Shown here in pieces: positions 30,821 to 38,537 of a stretch of 38,978 nucleotides of DNA. Numbering within the stretch: the first letter of the stretch is position 1; each line of letters begins with the position of its first letter. A program made the position numbers and the translations under genes. Source of the stretch: LiPW-15 sp964530925 (GTDB lineage Bacteria; Patescibacteriota; Minisyncoccia; UBA6257; 2-01-FULL-56-20). The notes under the pieces are model-generated. The model made no database searches. It saw only the letters and a list, made by a program, of their open reading frames with translations, and was not told the DNA's origin. The DNA lies in contig CAZHBZ010000008.1 in assembly GCA_964530925.1 (NCBI GenBank), positions 1 through 38,978 of the forward strand, in the 5' to 3' direction.

Positions 30821-32116
30821 TTATAGATCCTCTATCCTTATCGAACCGGTTGATGTCGCGAAGTCTATTCCGGAGGAAGTAGAAAATGTCCCGCCCGTCG
30901 AAGAAGCCGGCCCGTCAACCCCGGCCCCGCCAGACCAATCTGTTTGCCACAAAGTGCGATTCGCGGAACGAGTGAGGTATACGGTCAAAACCTTTGGCGC
31001 CACAGCTCCCCAATAATATTCTACCGTTATTTTTTTAGTAGACGGATCCAGCCCCCCGCCGCTTTCCGCGAGGCTTCCATCCGGATTACGATAAACATTA
31101 TCAATATAAAAATACCGGTGAAAAGCTATTGAATTCCCCTTTGCTCCATTCGCGTAGATTGACTGCACCTCCTCGGCAGAAATCGCCCGATTATATATCC
31201 TGACCTCATCTATCAGCCCATTCCAGTTGTTCCCCGCTGATCCAGGCCACCCGCCTATCCAAAAATTCAATGAGCTTGCGCCTATGGCGTTCGAAGCGCT
31301 AAAAGTATCTTCCTGCAATTCCGAATTAATATAAATTTTTCCAGTAGATCCATCATATGTCCCGACAACATGATACCAAGAGCTGGTGGCGATAGCGGTA
31401 TCGGCAAAAGCGTTATTCAAAGTATTGCTGTTTCCAACCTGGAAGTATAATTTGTTGCTGGCCGTGTCATCCAAAGCAAGCTCCATTCCGTTGTAATTGC
31501 TACCAGTCAGATTGGAAAATATTCTTGGAAATTTTCCGCCAGCAAAAACTCCATCGTATCTCACCCAGGCAACGATACTTACGCCGCTCGAAACCCCAAA
31601 GGCAGAGCTGGTCCCGATATCTATATAATCGACGTCGCCGTTAAACATGGCGCAGCCTCCGGTAATGCATCCGGCGGACACCTTTAAGTCTTTTGCGACC
31701 GCTCCGGCATACATATTCCCGAATCTTCCATTGCCGCTACTATCATTGGCGATGGTCCCGGTTAGTTCATCAAACTGCCAAAATCCGATAAGGCCGCTCA
31801 TCATTCCATCGCCAGGGAAACTGATAGCCTGAGTTCCGGTCGAAGCGGTCAAATTCGCTCCTAAAGGACTTAAAAAATATTTGTTTGCGGAAGTTGTCGC
31901 CAAAGAATCCAAATTATGCCAATTCGCCTCCGCGAAAACTTTTACGTTATCTAAGAGCTCTTTCCCCAAAGCCGCGCCTACCTGGCTTCGATTCACGTCG
32001 GTAGAACTTTTAATGACCGGGGCAAGCGCGGTTATCGCGCCCAAAAGCATTATCGTTCCGACTCCAATGGCAACGAGTATTTCTATTAGAGATTGGCCAT
32101 TTCGATGATTACGCAT
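30821..32116 (-). CDS. Prepilin-like protein carrying a LamG domain
   Basis: The N-terminus RNG^QSLIEILVAIGVGTIML is a class III prepilin signal with Glu at +5. After ~90 residues comes a LamG/concanavalin-like jelly roll (about 105-335). Its recognisable parts are LIGFWQFDE..TIANDSSGNG, SSWYHVVGTYDGSTGKIYIN and GLIDEVRIYNRAISAEEV. LamG domains bind glycans or proteins, so this looks like an adhesive minor pilin, perhaps at the pilus tip (inference). It is co-transcribed with the other pilus genes and abuts 29920-30819 by 1 nt. Confidence 0.8.
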   Translation of the reverse strand: MRNHRNGQSLIEILVAIGVGTIMLLGAITALAPVIKSSTDVNRSQVGAALGKELLDNVKVFAEANWHNLDSLATTSANKYFLSPLGANLTASTGTQAISFPGDGMMSGLIGFWQFDELTGTIANDSSGNGRFGNMYAGAVAKDLKVSAGCITGGCAMFNGDVDYIDIGTSSAFGVSSGVSIVAWVRYDGVFAGGKFPRIFSNLTGSNYNGMELALDDTASNKLYFQVGNSNTLNNAFADTAIATSSWYHVVGTYDGSTGKIYINSELQEDTFSASNAIGASSLNFWIGGWPGSAGNNWNGLIDEVRIYNRAISAEEVQSIYANGAKGNSIAFHRYFYIDNVYRNPDGSLAESGGGLDPSTKKITVEYYWGAVAPKVLTVYLTRSANRTLWQTDWSGGAGVDGPASSTGGTFSTSSGIDFATSTGSIRIEDL

Positions 32117-32125
32117 TTTTTATTT

Positions 32126-32665
32126 TTAAAAACTTACCGCCCCCAGAGAATTCACGCTTATAGTGGAAGACGGAAGGCTGGGAGATTGGAGAAGTAAACT
32201 TATAGCAACCGAAGCGGAGGGTAAACCGCTCACCTGAGAAAAATATACGCTTACTCTCGAACCGGCTGGAATCGTGGAAGTCGCGTAAACTACATTTGCC
32301 GGCAATCCGTAGAATGAGACGGAAGAAGTGGTCGTATAGGCGGTTCCTTTGAACATTCCGTAAAACGCTTCGCTTGTGGTTGTATTATCGAAAACCACTC
32401 CCCAGGTTGTGCCGTTGACCTGTGAAACCGATTTGGATTGCGCTTCTCTAATAAGGGATCCGATTTGCCTTACAGTTCCATCAAGCTGCGAAGTTCCCCT
32501 CCGGCCAGAGAGACTAATCAGGGATATCGTGCTAATTATGGCGATAATACCTATAACTAAAATAACCTCGACAACGGTGAATCCCCCGCGCGCAGAATTT
32601 AGAAAGCAGAATCTAGAAAGTAGAATCTTCGAGTTGTCGGTTTGTTTTGAATTTAATTTCAACAC
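32126..32665 (-). CDS. Minor pilin, GspH/FimT-like
   Basis: The prepilin site RGG^FTVVEVILVIGIIAIIS occurs unusually late (Gly 28) after a 28-residue leader. That leader is encoded partly by a TCTAGATTCTGCTTTCTAAA-type degenerate repeat. The rest (150 aa) is a Ser/Thr-rich pilin head with IGSLIREAQSKS, typical of GspH. No alternative start lies between 32665 and the pilin motif. It follows pilC closely. Confidence 0.8.
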   Translation of the reverse strand: MLKLNSKQTDNSKILLSRFCFLNSARGGFTVVEVILVIGIIAIISTISLISLSGRRGTSQLDGTVRQIGSLIREAQSKSVSQVNGTTWGVVFDNTTTSEAFYGMFKGTAYTTTSSVSFYGLPANVVYATSTIPAGSRVSVYFSQVSGLPSASVAISLLLQSPSLPSSTISVNSLGAVSF

Positions 32666-32695
32666 TATGTTTTGTTTTTATCTTCTAGATTCTAT

Positions 32696-33901
32696 TTAAA
32701 ACTGCGAAGTTAATTGATATATGGGAATAATAATAGAAAGGGCAATTGAGCCGACCATAACACCCATCAGCAAAAGAAGCGCCGGCTCCAAAATGCTGAT
32801 AAGCGCTTTGACATTGTTATCTATTCTTGAGGAATAAAACTCGGCCAGCGTATCCAATAGTTCCTCCAAATGGCCGGCCTTCTCGGAAATCGCCACTAGA
32901 TTGGTAACCACGCGCGGGAAAATAGTTTCTCTTCTGAACGCGTCGCCTATGGTCAAGCCCTTTGCCAGGCCCTCCTCGGCAATACGATTCAGCGCGTCCT
33001 TAAACTGATAGGCGCCCACGACTTCGGCGGTTATGTTTATAGCTTGAATGATCGGAAGCCCGGCCTTCATAAGGGAGCTGAAAGTGGATGAGAAACGCTG
33101 AATCGCCAAATCGCGATACAAATTCTTAAGAACAGGCGTCCGGCTCATTATGTTCGCGGAAACCTGCTTGCCGATTACCGTCTTAAAAAGGAACAACCAA
33201 AGAGAAATGGCGAGAACCACAAGCGAAATCATAAGAATTGTAAGATTGGAATTAACGAAATTACCGACGCCGAAAACCACGCGGGAGAAGGTCGGCGGCT
33301 GCACTCCGCCTGTCGTAAAGACCGTGGAAATCTTGGGTAACGCGAAGGTTACCAAAAATAAAAAGATTGAAAAGGAAGCGACCAAAATTATCATCGGATA
33401 TATCATTGCCGCCCTTATACGGCTTCGTAGCTCCCCATCGCGCTGTAAAGACACCGAGAGGTCTTCGAAGGTCTTTTGAAGATTTCCGGAAGCTTCAGCG
33501 GCTTTTATCATATTCACAAAGACCGGCGAGAAAGAATGGGGGTATTTAGAAAATATATGGTTAAAAGGCTGCCCCTTGGTCAAATTCTCGCGGATTTCCA
33601 AAAGCAAATTTCTCATGACCGGTTTTTCAAAGTCCGCTATCAAAATATTTATTGCCGATAAAAGGTCGGTGCCGACCCGAAGCATAAGCGCCAAATATTT
33701 TGTCAAAAATATTTTATCGGTCAAGGTTATTCGGCCGCTGAAAAGATGAAACCCTTTTTGGGTGTCCTTATAGGACTGAATGGAAATCGGTCTAAGCCCT
33801 TTTGAGGACAGAACGCGCAAAACTCCGGGCAGGCTGTCGGCATCCATTTCCGCCTCGGAGAGCTTTCCGTTTATGTCGGAAGCAATGTAGTGATATAGCA
33901 T
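32696..33901 (-). CDS. pilC: Type IV pilus inner-membrane platform protein PilC
   Basis: Two GspF domains: residues 60-190 (FLTKYLALMLRVGTDLLSAI, FVNMIKAAEASGNLQKTFEDL) and 265-395 (FSSLMKAGLPIIQAINITAEV, LVAISEKAGHLEELLDTLAEFY). Three or four membrane helices, including a C-terminal one (LLLLMGVMVGSIALSIIIPIY). It receives torque from PilB to extract or insert pilins. Standard order pilB-pilC. Confidence 0.93.
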   Translation of the reverse strand: MLYHYIASDINGKLSEAEMDADSLPGVLRVLSSKGLRPISIQSYKDTQKGFHLFSGRITLTDKIFLTKYLALMLRVGTDLLSAINILIADFEKPVMRNLLLEIRENLTKGQPFNHIFSKYPHSFSPVFVNMIKAAEASGNLQKTFEDLSVSLQRDGELRSRIRAAMIYPMIILVASFSIFLFLVTFALPKISTVFTTGGVQPPTFSRVVFGVGNFVNSNLTILMISLVVLAISLWLFLFKTVIGKQVSANIMSRTPVLKNLYRDLAIQRFSSTFSSLMKAGLPIIQAINITAEVVGAYQFKDALNRIAEEGLAKGLTIGDAFRRETIFPRVVTNLVAISEKAGHLEELLDTLAEFYSSRIDNNVKALISILEPALLLLMGVMVGSIALSIIIPIYQLTSQF

Positions 33902-34019
33902 TCGATTATAAAAAATTTCTAATTATTCTAATTTCTAATTGACCTAAACATACGCAGACTAATTCATTGATTGACATATTTTTAGAACAATTAGATTAAT
34001 TAAAATAATTTCATTTGGA
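33902..34019. repeat. AT-rich CTAATT/AATTAG spacer between pilB and pilC
   Basis: Iterated, loosely palindromic words TCTAATT, CTAATTG and AATTAG. Minus-strand TATAAT lies only 3 nt before the pilC start, too close to be its -10. No gene seen. Confidence 0.4.
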
Positions 34020-35735
34020 TTATTCCCTAATGACCCGGAGCACTTCATCTAGCGTTGTCACGCCCAGCTCGGCCTTTTTGAGTCCGTCCTCAAACATCGT
34101 AACCATACCTTCGTTCGCCGCCTCCTCCCGAAGATTGTCCAAATCAAAGTTCGGAGAGACTATAATCTTTCTGATAGACTCGGTAATGGGGAGCACTTCG
34201 TAGATACCAGCGCGACCCTGATATCCGGTGCCATTACAGACAGCGCAACCCTTTCCTTTAAAAAGAAGTTTTGGCACGGTGTAGCTCTTAATCTTCAAGC
34301 CCAACTCCCTAACCTGATCCGCCAAGATCTTGCTTGTCGCTTCTTCCGGCGGGTAAGAAAAAATACAGTTCTTGCAAATCTTCCTCACAAGCCTTTGCGC
34401 CACAATCAAGCTCAGGACCGAACCAACCAGAAACGGAGGTATTTCCAAATCAAAAAGACGTGGAATCGCGGTAGGCGCGTCATTCGTGTGCAAAGACGAG
34501 AGGAGTAAATGCCCGGTTAGGGCGGCCTGCACGGAAATATTCGCGGTTTCTTTGTCGCGTATCTCGCCGACCATGATTATATTCGGATCTTGACGCAGTA
34601 TCGCTCGGAGTCCGCTCGCGAAAGTGATTCCGGCGCGGACATTCACCTGAGATTGGTTGACATAACGCATATTATACTCTATCGGGTCCTCAACGGTAAC
34701 GATGTTCACATTCGGCTTATTGAGCATATTCATGAGCGCGTAAAGCGTTGTTGTTTTACCAGCGCCGGTCGGACCGCAGGCCAAAAGCATGCCGTAGGTC
34801 TTTTTTAAGTTGTCTTCCAGTATCTTCGCGATGTCCGGCAAGAATCCCAGCTCTTCAAGCGACAAAGGCTTTTGTGAAGATTCAAGAAGTCTCATAACTA
34901 TCTTTTCTCCGTAGAAGGTCGGCATAACGGAAACACGCACATCCACTACCTGATTCGCGGAAGTATATCTGAATCGCCCGTCTTGCGGCTCGTAGTGTTC
35001 GTCTATCTTAAGCCCCGAAAGGAGTTTTAATCTGGCGACAAGCGCCGTATGCACTATCTTCGGTATGCGCATTATTTCATAAAGAATGCCGTCTATCCGA
35101 TAACGTATAAGGGTTACATCTTCCAAAACCTCCATATGGATATCGGAAGCCCGAAGCGATATGGCATAAGACATAATATTGTCCACTATGGCTACTATCG
35201 GTATCTGCCCGGCAGACTCCTCGACAGTCTTCCCCTGATTTCGAAGGGTCTCCTGGATATTTTTTTCGATTATCGTTTTAAAATCACTCGTGAGCTGGGA
35301 ACCATAGATAGAGTAACCGCGATTCAAATCCGCCTGAGTCGCGAGAAATGGCCGGACCTTGGCCCGCAAGTGCTGGGTGAGATACCCCAAAGTCGCCAAA
35401 TCGCTCGGGTCGGTCATCGCGACGTCCAAAGTTCCGTCCGCCTCTTTGTTGAAAATAATTATCTGCCTTTGGCGCGCGACCTCTTCCGGAATTATTTTCA
35501 CCACTTCTTGGTCTACCGGAGTGATATTAAAATCCACAAGCTCCACGCCCAAAAGTTCCGCAAGCAACCGGTTCAGATAATTCGAATCCGCAATACGTTC
35601 GGAGATTAGAATGTCCAGAAGGTTTTGATTCTTCAAACCGGCTTCTTCGGCAAGAGCGTCAAATCTTTCCGGTGTTGTTAAATTTTCTTGGACAAGACGA
35701 GCCTTAAGTTGGCTCGCTGGAATCGGCAAAGTCAT
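34020..35735 (-). CDS. pilB: Type IV pilus extension ATPase PilB
   Basis: Hexameric motor. The N-terminal MshE-like domain (1-150) is followed by the secretion ATPase core with Walker A GPTGAGKTTT (about 321-330), Asp box VTVEDPIEY, Walker B IIMVGEIRD and His box TGHLLLSSLHTND. A zinc site follows, of two Cys pairs (CKNC, CAVCNGTGYQGRAGIYE). 571 aa, normal length. Its start is 9 nt past an extended -10. Confidence 0.95.
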   Translation of the reverse strand: MTLPIPASQLKARLVQENLTTPERFDALAEEAGLKNQNLLDILISERIADSNYLNRLLAELLGVELVDFNITPVDQEVVKIIPEEVARQRQIIIFNKEADGTLDVAMTDPSDLATLGYLTQHLRAKVRPFLATQADLNRGYSIYGSQLTSDFKTIIEKNIQETLRNQGKTVEESAGQIPIVAIVDNIMSYAISLRASDIHMEVLEDVTLIRYRIDGILYEIMRIPKIVHTALVARLKLLSGLKIDEHYEPQDGRFRYTSANQVVDVRVSVMPTFYGEKIVMRLLESSQKPLSLEELGFLPDIAKILEDNLKKTYGMLLACGPTGAGKTTTLYALMNMLNKPNVNIVTVEDPIEYNMRYVNQSQVNVRAGITFASGLRAILRQDPNIIMVGEIRDKETANISVQAALTGHLLLSSLHTNDAPTAIPRLFDLEIPPFLVGSVLSLIVAQRLVRKICKNCIFSYPPEEATSKILADQVRELGLKIKSYTVPKLLFKGKGCAVCNGTGYQGRAGIYEVLPITESIRKIIVSPNFDLDNLREEAANEGMVTMFEDGLKKAELGVTTLDEVLRVIRE

Positions 35736-35744
35736 ATTTACTTA

Positions 35745-35753
35745 ATTATATCA
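35745..35753 (-). promoter_or_regulatory. Extended -10 for a near-leaderless pilB message
   Basis: Minus-strand TGATATAAT (-10 TATAAT, 35745-35750) ends 9 nt before ATG 35735. No ribosome binding site fits between. Confidence 0.5.
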
Positions 35754-35775
35754 AACCTTTGCTTTTATGGATAAG

Positions 35776-35803
35776 AAAAACATCCCATTCGGGATGTTTT
35801 TCG
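35776..35803 (-). terminator. Intrinsic terminator after the major pilin
   Basis: Minus strand AAAAACATCCC-GAAT-GGGATGTTTTT; symmetric, so able to work in both directions. It separates pilA from pilB, letting the pilin be made in excess. Confidence 0.85.
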
Positions 35804-35819
35804 CTAAACTTCCAAGAAT

Positions 35820-36386
35820 CTATATCGTCAATCCGGGAGCTGTACCAACTTCATAGAAATCTGCATTATCTCCACCATCGTCAGTCATATAAGAAGCATA
35901 CTTTGTGCTCTCAAGAACGGTGTCGATCTCGAAAGTCAAAGTCGAAGTGGCACCATAGGCATAGTACAAGGATGCGGTATTAGACGGGTCTACCGGAAGA
36001 TTTCCGATAGGAGCGCCGGAGCTGATAGACGCAAAGTTTACCGGAAGCCAGCCGGTGGCATCAACTTTTCGATTGTTGGCAACCGAAGAAGTAGTCTGGG
36101 TTGCAGCTGCACCTTTGAACGCTCCACACCTTGTGCTTGTCGCGACCCCGGTGGGCACGGAAACATAGCAAAGCGTAGCTGTTCCGATAGACGGGGTAGT
36201 TACGTCCGCAAGGTACAAAGAAATCGCGCTCTTCAAAGTCGCGAGGTCAGATACACGATTAGAATCGCGCGCCTGCTTCAAAAGCTCGGCTGGATTCAAG
36301 GTCAAGATAACCACAACCGAAAGAATGGCGACAATCGCCAAAACGACCAGAAGTTCAATAAGCGTAAATCCCTTAGTTTTATTCAT
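35820..36386 (-). CDS. pilA: Type IV major pilin
   Basis: Prepilin MNKTKG^FTLIELLVVLAIVAILSVVVILTLNPAE with Glu at +5 and the long N-terminal helix, then a Thr/Ser/Ala-rich globular head containing two Cys (CYVSV and RCGAF) and a C-terminal YASYMTDDGGDNADFYEVG segment. 188 aa. It has its own extended -10 promoter and terminator, which suits the most abundant pilus subunit. Confidence 0.9.
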   Translation of the reverse strand: MNKTKGFTLIELLVVLAIVAILSVVVILTLNPAELLKQARDSNRVSDLATLKSAISLYLADVTTPSIGTATLCYVSVPTGVATSTRCGAFKGAAATQTTSSVANNRKVDATGWLPVNFASISSGAPIGNLPVDPSNTASLYYAYGATSTLTFEIDTVLESTKYASYMTDDGGDNADFYEVGTAPGLTI

Positions 36387-36445
36387 TTATTATTCGTTGC
36401 TTTAGTTTCTTAGATTATCTCCAAGACGACCTTTTCAATACATTC

Positions 36446-36454
36446 ATTATAGCA
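36446..36454 (-). promoter_or_regulatory. Extended -10 promoter of the major pilin gene
   Basis: Minus strand TGCTATAAT (TATAAT at 36446-36451). TTTAAT lies 17 nt upstream as a weak -35. A leader of about 50 nt precedes ATG 36386. Confidence 0.65.
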
Positions 36455-36496
36455 AATGCGAAAGATTTATTAAAACAAGCCTGTGAATAATTGACA

Positions 36497-37225
36497 CTAA
36501 ACGGGCCTGAGGCCCGCGAAGGCATCCTTAAAGTCCTCTGGAGGTTCGGCCTCAAGACGCAACTTCTTCCCGGGACTTGATTCGAATTCTATCGCTATGG
36601 CATGAAGCATCAGCCTTTTCGTCGAGTCCTTTTTTCTTCCATAAATGCGGTCGCCAAGTATTGGGTGTCCCAAGTGCTTCAGGTGCACTCTTATTTGGTG
36701 GGTGCGTCCGGTAAGCGGCGACACTTCTACTAGAGAGAATTTCTCCCCTTTCGCGTTCTCGAATTCCTTTTCTAAAACGTATTCCGTAGCGGCGGGTTTT
36801 AACATCTTTCCGGTTCCGACCGATCGCCTTATAGTCCCGGACTTAATCCCGATAGGCTCTTCAATAATTCCCTTTCTTACCCTAAGCGCGCCGTAGACCA
36901 GAGCCAAATAAGTTTTTTTTATCTTTCTCTCTTTAAACAAAGATTTTAGATATAAAAAATATTCCTGGGTTTTCGGTATCAAAATCAACCCGGAAGTATC
37001 TTTATCCAGGCGGTGAACTATCCCCGGCCGTTCTGGTTGGCTCACCTGCCCGCCGGCAGGCAGGTCCCCGACTTTCGATAGTTCCGGATGCCGCGCGAGA
37101 AGCCACCTGGTGAGCTCCCGCTCGTCCCCGGGTTTACCATGGCCAACTCCATGAGTTAGCCACCCGGAGGGTTTATTCACGGCTAAAAAGTTTTCGTCTT
37201 CAAAAATGATGGCTGGCTCGGTCAT
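36497..37225 (-). CDS. RluA-family 23S/tRNA pseudouridine synthase
   Basis: Converts uridine to pseudouridine in rRNA or tRNA. The catalytic motif is HRLDKDTSGL with Asp; LTGRTHQIRVHLKHLGHPILGDRIYG is the family C-terminal signature. Starting at ATG 37225 gives a normal N-terminus (MTEPAIIFEDENFLAVNKPSG). An upstream extension to 37345 runs into hairpins and is rejected. Just before the catalytic motif an extra stretch (LPAGGQVSQPE) is encoded by a CCTGCC..GGCAGG palindrome. TGCTAAAAT ends 7 nt before the start, so the message is probably leaderless. Confidence 0.9.
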   Translation of the reverse strand: MTEPAIIFEDENFLAVNKPSGWLTHGVGHGKPGDERELTRWLLARHPELSKVGDLPAGGQVSQPERPGIVHRLDKDTSGLILIPKTQEYFLYLKSLFKERKIKKTYLALVYGALRVRKGIIEEPIGIKSGTIRRSVGTGKMLKPAATEYVLEKEFENAKGEKFSLVEVSPLTGRTHQIRVHLKHLGHPILGDRIYGRKKDSTKRLMLHAIAIEFESSPGKKLRLEAEPPEDFKDAFAGLRPV

Positions 37226-37272
37226 GTATTGAATTTTAGCAGAAATTGATATAATTTGATTCTTGAGCCCGG

Positions 37273-37345
37273 GTGAAGCAAGAAGTGTGGCAGGCAGGCG
37301 CTGTCCTGCGTCTTTGGCCATTAGGCCAAAGCCCAAATGGTTCAC
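37273..37345. other. Junction-like hairpin cluster upstream of tRNA-Ile
   Basis: Nested pairs: GTGAA/TTCAC (37273-37277/37341-37345) enclosing GCAGG/CCTGC (37290-37294/37305-37309) and CTTTGGCC/GGCCAAAG (37312-37319/37324-37331). A two-arm junction similar in plan to, but not clearly related in sequence to, the elements at 263 and 10682. Confidence 0.4.
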
Positions 37346-37370
37346 TCATCAAAAACAGATAAGGAATTAA

Positions 37371-37442
37371 GGGCATGTAGTTCAGTGGTAGAACGCTGTC
37401 CTGATAAGACAGAGGTCGAAGGTCCGATTCCTTCCATGCCCA
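37371..37442 (+). tRNA. tRNA-Ile (anticodon GAT)
   Basis: Acceptor GGGCATG/CATGCCC with A73. The anticodon loop CTGATAA sits on CTGTC/GACAG. T-stem GAAGG/CCTTC. CCA not encoded. The whole gene is enclosed by an inverted repeat (37352-37364 with 37455-37467, 12 of 13 pairs). Confidence 0.95.
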
Positions 37443-37554
37443 CAGAGCAAACATCCTTATCCGTTTTATAATTCGCTGCCATTTGTAAGACAGACCTGCC
37501 GGCAGGCGGGGAGAGTTCCACCAATCCCCCACCTTTAAAATTAAATACAAAAAC

Positions 37555-37626
37555 GCGCGCTTAGCTCAGTGGTAGAGCGTTTCATTGACATTGAAAAGGT
37601 CATAGGTTCGATCCCTATAGCGCGCA
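37555..37626 (+). tRNA. tRNA-Val (anticodon GAC)
   Basis: Acceptor GCGCGCT/AGCGCGC, A73. Anticodon loop TTGACAT on TTTCA/TGAAA. T-arm ATAGG-TTCGATC-CCTAT. CCA not encoded. Followed by a terminator hairpin (ATCGGC..GCCGAT, about 37640-37656). It lies 112 nt after tRNA-Ile. Confidence 0.95.
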
Positions 37627-37667
37627 CAAAATGCAAAAAATCGGCTTCGCGCCGATGTTTCGTTTTG
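37627..37667 (+). terminator. Hairpin terminator after tRNA-Val
   Basis: CAAAA..AATCGGC-TTC-GCGCCGATGTTTCGTTTTG: a GC core flanked by A-rich and T-rich arms, the same design as behind tRNA-Pro and tRNA-Gly. Just beyond, 37669-37684 matches the reverse complement of the tRNA-Val T-arm at 12 of 16 positions. Confidence 0.6.
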
Positions 37668-37704
37668 AGCTACAGAGATTTAACAATCAAACGTCCGCGC
37701 CATT

Positions 37705-37914
37705 CTAATCTAACCCGCGTAGATCGAGCTTTTTGGCATCCTCTAGGTGGAACCTTAGGGCGCCGTTCGTGGCGGGCGGAGGCGATATGGCTTTAGAAAA
37801 GTTTTCCGCGATTATTTCTGTGGTGTCCCCAAAAAACCAGATCAAAAGTCCGACAAAAAGAAGGGCGACGACTATGAGTAGCTGATCTGTGTACTTTTTT
37901 AAAAGCTTATTCAT
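37705..37914 (-). CDS. Small membrane protein of the pilus locus
   Basis: The start at 37914 gives MNKLLKKYTDQLLIVVALLF, a single transmembrane helix with a basic cytoplasmic end, then a 40-residue outer part rich in Pro/Ala (KAISPPPATNGALRF). 69 aa. The longer reading to 37998 would overlap the PilO-like gene more deeply and is rejected. Directly downstream of the PilO-like gene, so it may be a PilP-like or accessory subunit. No family recognised. Confidence 0.5.
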   Translation of the reverse strand: MNKLLKKYTDQLLIVVALLFVGLLIWFFGDTTEIIAENFSKAISPPPATNGALRFHLEDAKKLDLRGLD

Positions 37915-37930
37915 TTGGTTTGATGAAAAA

Positions 37931-38470
37931 TCATTGGAAAAATGCCCGGCCTTGCAAAACCAGGTGATAGTTATCTTCGTTGGTCCGCGAAAGATCAAAG
38001 TTGTCTATAGCAATTATATATCTGGTCGCCTTTGGCTCAATATCATTCAAGAAAAGCAAAAGGTTTTCTAGCTTTCCGCTCGAGTCTAGGGAAAAAGCGA
38101 CAACACCGGCGGTGGTCGCTTGAGGCAGGGTCGGCACGCCGCGAAAAGAGAAACTTAAAGTCACGGCATGGGCGGTAGCTGAACCCTGCAATACCTGCGG
38201 TAAATTCAAAAGCTGCTCCTGCATCGGAAGCAGCGCGTTCATCTTCTGCTTATAGATACTGACCTCCTGACTAGACTTCTTAATTTCGGCAAGATTGGAG
38301 ATAAGCTCAGCTCTTCGCGAAAGGAAAATCTTAGACGCGACTATGTCATCGCTTAAGCTCGAAATCGCTCCGGAAACGACAGCGGAGCCCACAAAAAATA
38401 CCGCTATGGCTCCAACAATTATACAAATTCCGACAATTACCTCCTTTTTAAAATTTTTCCTCATCCGCAT
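37931..38470 (-). CDS. PilO-like type IV pilus alignment protein
   Basis: 179 aa. Short basic N-terminus, one transmembrane helix (about residues 9-36), a coiled-coil region (50-85, ELISNLAEIKKSSQEVSIYK), then a PilO-like alpha/beta domain (VTLSFSFRGV, AFSLDSSGKLENLLLFLNDIE, then TRYIIAIDNFDLSR). PilO pairs with PilN in the periplasm. TATAAT (38475-38480) ends 4 nt before the first ATG and 10 nt before the second (MRKNF), so the second Met may be the true start of a leaderless message. Confidence 0.7.
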   Translation of the reverse strand: MRMRKNFKKEVIVGICIIVGAIAVFFVGSAVVSGAISSLSDDIVASKIFLSRRAELISNLAEIKKSSQEVSIYKQKMNALLPMQEQLLNLPQVLQGSATAHAVTLSFSFRGVPTLPQATTAGVVAFSLDSSGKLENLLLFLNDIEPKATRYIIAIDNFDLSRTNEDNYHLVLQGRAFFQ

Positions 38471-38474
38471 ATGA

Positions 38475-38480
38475 ATTATA
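38475..38480 (-). promoter_or_regulatory. -10 element of the PilO-like gene
   Basis: Perfect minus-strand TATAAT immediately before the coding region; no clear -35. Confidence 0.5.
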
Positions 38481-38537
38481 TCACACAGCCCATGTACTGG
38501 CAGGACGATATTTTTTCGTGTAAATTGGTAATTAATA

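Noticed and set aside
37226..37345. N-terminal extension of the pseudouridine synthase
   Set aside because: The extra 40 residues come from hairpin-rich DNA, and a leaderless-type promoter lies directly before ATG 37225.
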